A stretch of 7,474 bases of DNA, taken from contig JAUVJT010000106.1 in NCBI GenBank assembly GCA_030592225.1, forward strand, positions 1 through 7,474, read 5' to 3'. Source of the DNA: Candidatus Stahliibacteriota bacterium (GTDB lineage Bacteria; Hydrothermota; Tepidihabitantia; B3-TA06). Of the stretch, positions 5,649 to 7,474 are shown piece after piece. The translations under genes were made by a program, and so were the position numbers. The notes under the pieces were generated by a model. The model was not told the DNA's origin. It was given only the letters and a program-made list of their open reading frames with translations, and searched no databases. The stretch's first letter is position 1, and the number at the start of each line of letters is the position of its first letter.

Positions 5649-7474
5649 TCTTCCTCCCTTATAGCTTTTACGGCTCTGCGGAAACCGTCTTTAATAGCTT
5701 TAAACTCGATTATTATAACGCCTTTAGGAGTACGAACAATAATATCAGGGCGATATGGAATGCTTCCTTCTGCTAGTGTCGACGATCCACCCCCTCCTCC
5801 TTTGAACTCAGATGAGAGTTTCTTTAAAATGATCCCGGCGGGGAATTTCTTAGCCACTTCTTTAGAAGAAAATGCAAGTAGCCTAATTTGTTTCTCAACT
5901 GTCGTAGCAAGAATCCCTGTCAGTGAACCCCCGTATGATTTAAGTGCATCGGCTAGAAGTCTTAACGACTTGGATTCAAGTCCTTGAACCCATACTGTAA
6001 CTGCACTTACACCCTCTTCCTTAAATGCTTTCTTTAATATTTTTTCAGCTAGCATTTTCACGTAAAGATTAGTAAAATGTTCAAGTTCCTTAGCCACGGT
6101 TGAAAGATTTTGTTTTATTTCATCTACCTTTCTAACCAACACATCACGACCTGAACCTAAAGAAGAACTAAGTTCACCAACCACATCTCGTGTTCGCAGA
6201 AGCTCTGCAAAGGCGCTATTTCCGACCAGGGCTTCGATGCGGCGAATTCCTGCGGCAACGCCCGTTTCGCTAATGATGAGAAACATCCCTATTTCACCTG
6301 TTTGCTTAAGATGGGTTCCGCCGCACAGTTCTGCGGAGATGCCCGGGATTTCCACAACCCGCACCTTGTCCCCGTACTTCTCGCCGAAGAAGGCAAGCGC
6401 GCCCTTGGATTCCGCTTCATCTTTGCTCATCTCCTTGACGACCGATGCGTGGTTCTCGATTACCCAGTCATAGACCTGTTTTTCGACCTCGGCTATCTCC
6501 TCCGCGCTCATGGGCGATGGATGGTAAAAGTCAAAGCGCAGCCTGCCCGGCTCGACCAGCGAACCCTCCTGCTTAACGTGCTCGCCAAGGACGGCTCTAA
6601 GCGCCGCATGTAGGAGATGCGTCGCGGTGTGCGCCCGCTCTATCTTACGACGGTGCGGGATGTCAATTTCAGCACTTACTTCAACACCAATCAGTTTTTG
6701 GGAGAAAGATCCATCTATAAACTTACCATGGTGGATTCTATTCCCTGCAATATCGAAATCGGTTTGAGAAACCCGAAATTTGAATCCGTCTCCAGTAATC
6801 GTACCAGTATCCCCGATCTGACCGCCAGATTCAGCATAGAAAGGACTTTGCTCTATTATTATCTTTACATCTTCTTTGTTTTTTGTAAGGAAAATAATCC
6901 TTGTTTTTAACTCGGCTTCTGTATAACCTAGAAACTCTTCTACATCTTTAGAAATCAATCCCGTTAATTCATAGGTTGCCAGTTTGTTGAATTCGCCTTG
7001 GGATAAACTTAAGCCCCAATTTGCTTTCGACTTTAATCTCTGAATCTCCATGTGGTTTCCGAAACCTTCCGTATCGACTTCTACGCCCTTGTGTTTTGCC
7101 AGCCACTTGGTCAAATCAATAGGAAAGCCGTGGGTATCGTGGAGCTTGAAGGCGTCTTGCCCCGAAATTTTGCCCGCATGCGCGGCATCGTCAAACAGCC
7201 GCATCCCTGCATCCAGCGTTTTAAGAAACCGCTCCTCCTCGCCCTTAATCATCAGCGCCACCTGCTCCCTTCGGTCTTCCAGTTCAGGGTAGGCGTGCCG
7301 CATCTGCTCGGTTACGTGGCCGGAGAGCCGGTAGAGCAGAGGTTCCTTGATCCCGAGAAGATAGAGTGCACCGATGGCGCGCCGCAGAACCCTGCGGATA
7401 ACGTAACCCTGTTCCTTGTTTGACGGGCGCACCCCCTCGCCGATTACGAAGGTTGCCGCGCGCACGTGGTCGGC
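5645..7474 (-). CDS. alaS: Alanyl-tRNA synthetase, C-terminal two-thirds (5' end off the window)
   Basis: AlaRS charges tRNA-Ala with alanine and hydrolyses mischarged Ser/Gly-tRNA-Ala. The window starts in the tRNA-recognition region, ADHVRAATFVIGEGVRPSN, so the catalytic motifs are off the window. Numbering from the GTG at 7465 (residue 1): YVIRRVLRRA (21-30) ends the conserved tRNA-binding part, the beta-barrel domain includes PFYAESGGQIGDTG (208-221), and the editing domain carries the zinc motif HTATH (H279, H283) with CGGTH (C381, H385). A coiled coil (about 440-475) and the C-Ala domain with a poly-Gly stretch (556-560) follow. After AEG (565-567) the usual C-terminus is replaced by a 39-residue tail with D574, E587 and K589 in a PD-(D/E)xK-like arrangement. 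Base composition alternates sharply along the gene. All four editing-site residues are present, so the domain should work. It overlaps the next gene by 4 bases. Confidence 0.97.
   Translation of the reverse strand, partial: ADHVRAATFVIGEGVRPSNKEQGYVIRRVLRRAIGALYLLGIKEPLLYRLSGHVTEQMRHAYPELEDRREQVALMIKGEEERFLKTLDAGMRLFDDAAHAGKISGQDAFKLHDTHGFPIDLTKWLAKHKGVEVDTEGFGNHMEIQRLKSKANWGLSLSQGEFNKLATYELTGLISKDVEEFLGYTEAELKTRIIFLTKNKEDVKIIIEQSPFYAESGGQIGDTGTITGDGFKFRVSQTDFDIAGNRIHHGKFIDGSFSQKLIGVEVSAEIDIPHRRKIERAHTATHLLHAALRAVLGEHVKQEGSLVEPGRLRFDFYHPSPMSAEEIAEVEKQVYDWVIENHASVVKEMSKDEAESKGALAFFGEKYGDKVRVVEIPGISAELCGGTHLKQTGEIGMFLIISETGVAAGIRRIEALVGNSAFAELLRTRDVVGELSSSLGSGRDVLVRKVDEIKQNLSTVAKELEHFTNLYVKMLAEKILKKAFKEEGVSAVTVWVQGLESKSLRLLADALKSYGGSLTGILATTVEKQIRLLAFSSKEVAKKFPAGIILKKLSSEFKGGGGGSSTLAEGSIPYRPDIIVRTPKGVIIIEFKAIKDGFRRAVKAIREEE
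5653..5658 (-). promoter_or_regulatory. Ribosome binding site of the DUF3108-like gene
   Basis: Minus-strand GGGAGG, four bases before the ATG at 5648, lies in the last codons of the AlaRS gene. It supports the ATGA overlap start. Confidence 0.55.

Noticed and set aside
5286..5987. Plus-strand open frame of 233 codons.
   Set aside because: It lies opposite the DUF3108-like gene and the AlaRS tail, both of which have clear family motifs; no motif of its own.
1..7474. tRNA, rRNA, CRISPR array, insertion sequence or riboswitch.
   Set aside because: None is visible; almost every base is coding and the largest non-coding gap is 26 bases.

Overview
The window is a gene-dense bacterial chromosome segment with no RNA gene, mobile element, CRISPR array or long non-coding stretch. 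Four genes run on the plus strand (1-3329) and five on the minus strand (7474-3356). The two groups converge with a 26-base gap. Within each group, genes overlap by 4 to 14 bases or nearly touch, so each looks like one transcription unit. Both promoters lie outside the window.

Plus strand: the 3' end of a penicillin-binding transpeptidase, a SpoIID/LytB-type peptidoglycan protein, a small exported HExxH metallopeptidase, and a membrane-anchored protein resembling DUF3352. The first two act on the cell wall and all four look exported or membrane-anchored, so this is probably an envelope operon. The SpoIID homologue does not by itself imply sporulation, because the family is common in non-sporeformers.

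Minus strand, in transcription order: alanyl-tRNA synthetase (AlaRS; its 5' end is off the window), a secreted protein resembling DUF3108, the condensin subunit ScpB, a DUF4416 protein, and a small QueD/6-pyruvoyltetrahydropterin-synthase homologue. The unit mixes translation, chromosome segregation and uncharacterised functions.

The organism cannot be named from this sequence. The moderately high GC of most genes, the exported DUF3108-like protein, DUF4416 and ScpB fit a diderm bacterium from a poorly cultured lineage (a WOR-3-like candidate phylum or a deltaproteobacterial-type lineage are guesses).

The points most worth a second look are: (1) the AlaRS C-terminus, where the usual tail is replaced by about 39 residues carrying a PD-(D/E)xK nuclease-like motif; (2) strong alternation of GC-rich and AT-rich blocks inside the AlaRS gene, matching domain boundaries; (3) the QueD-family protein, which keeps the zinc histidines but lacks the usual catalytic Cys and Asp-His pair; (4) a four-unit 10-bp tandem repeat spanning the scpB stop and the next gene's start.
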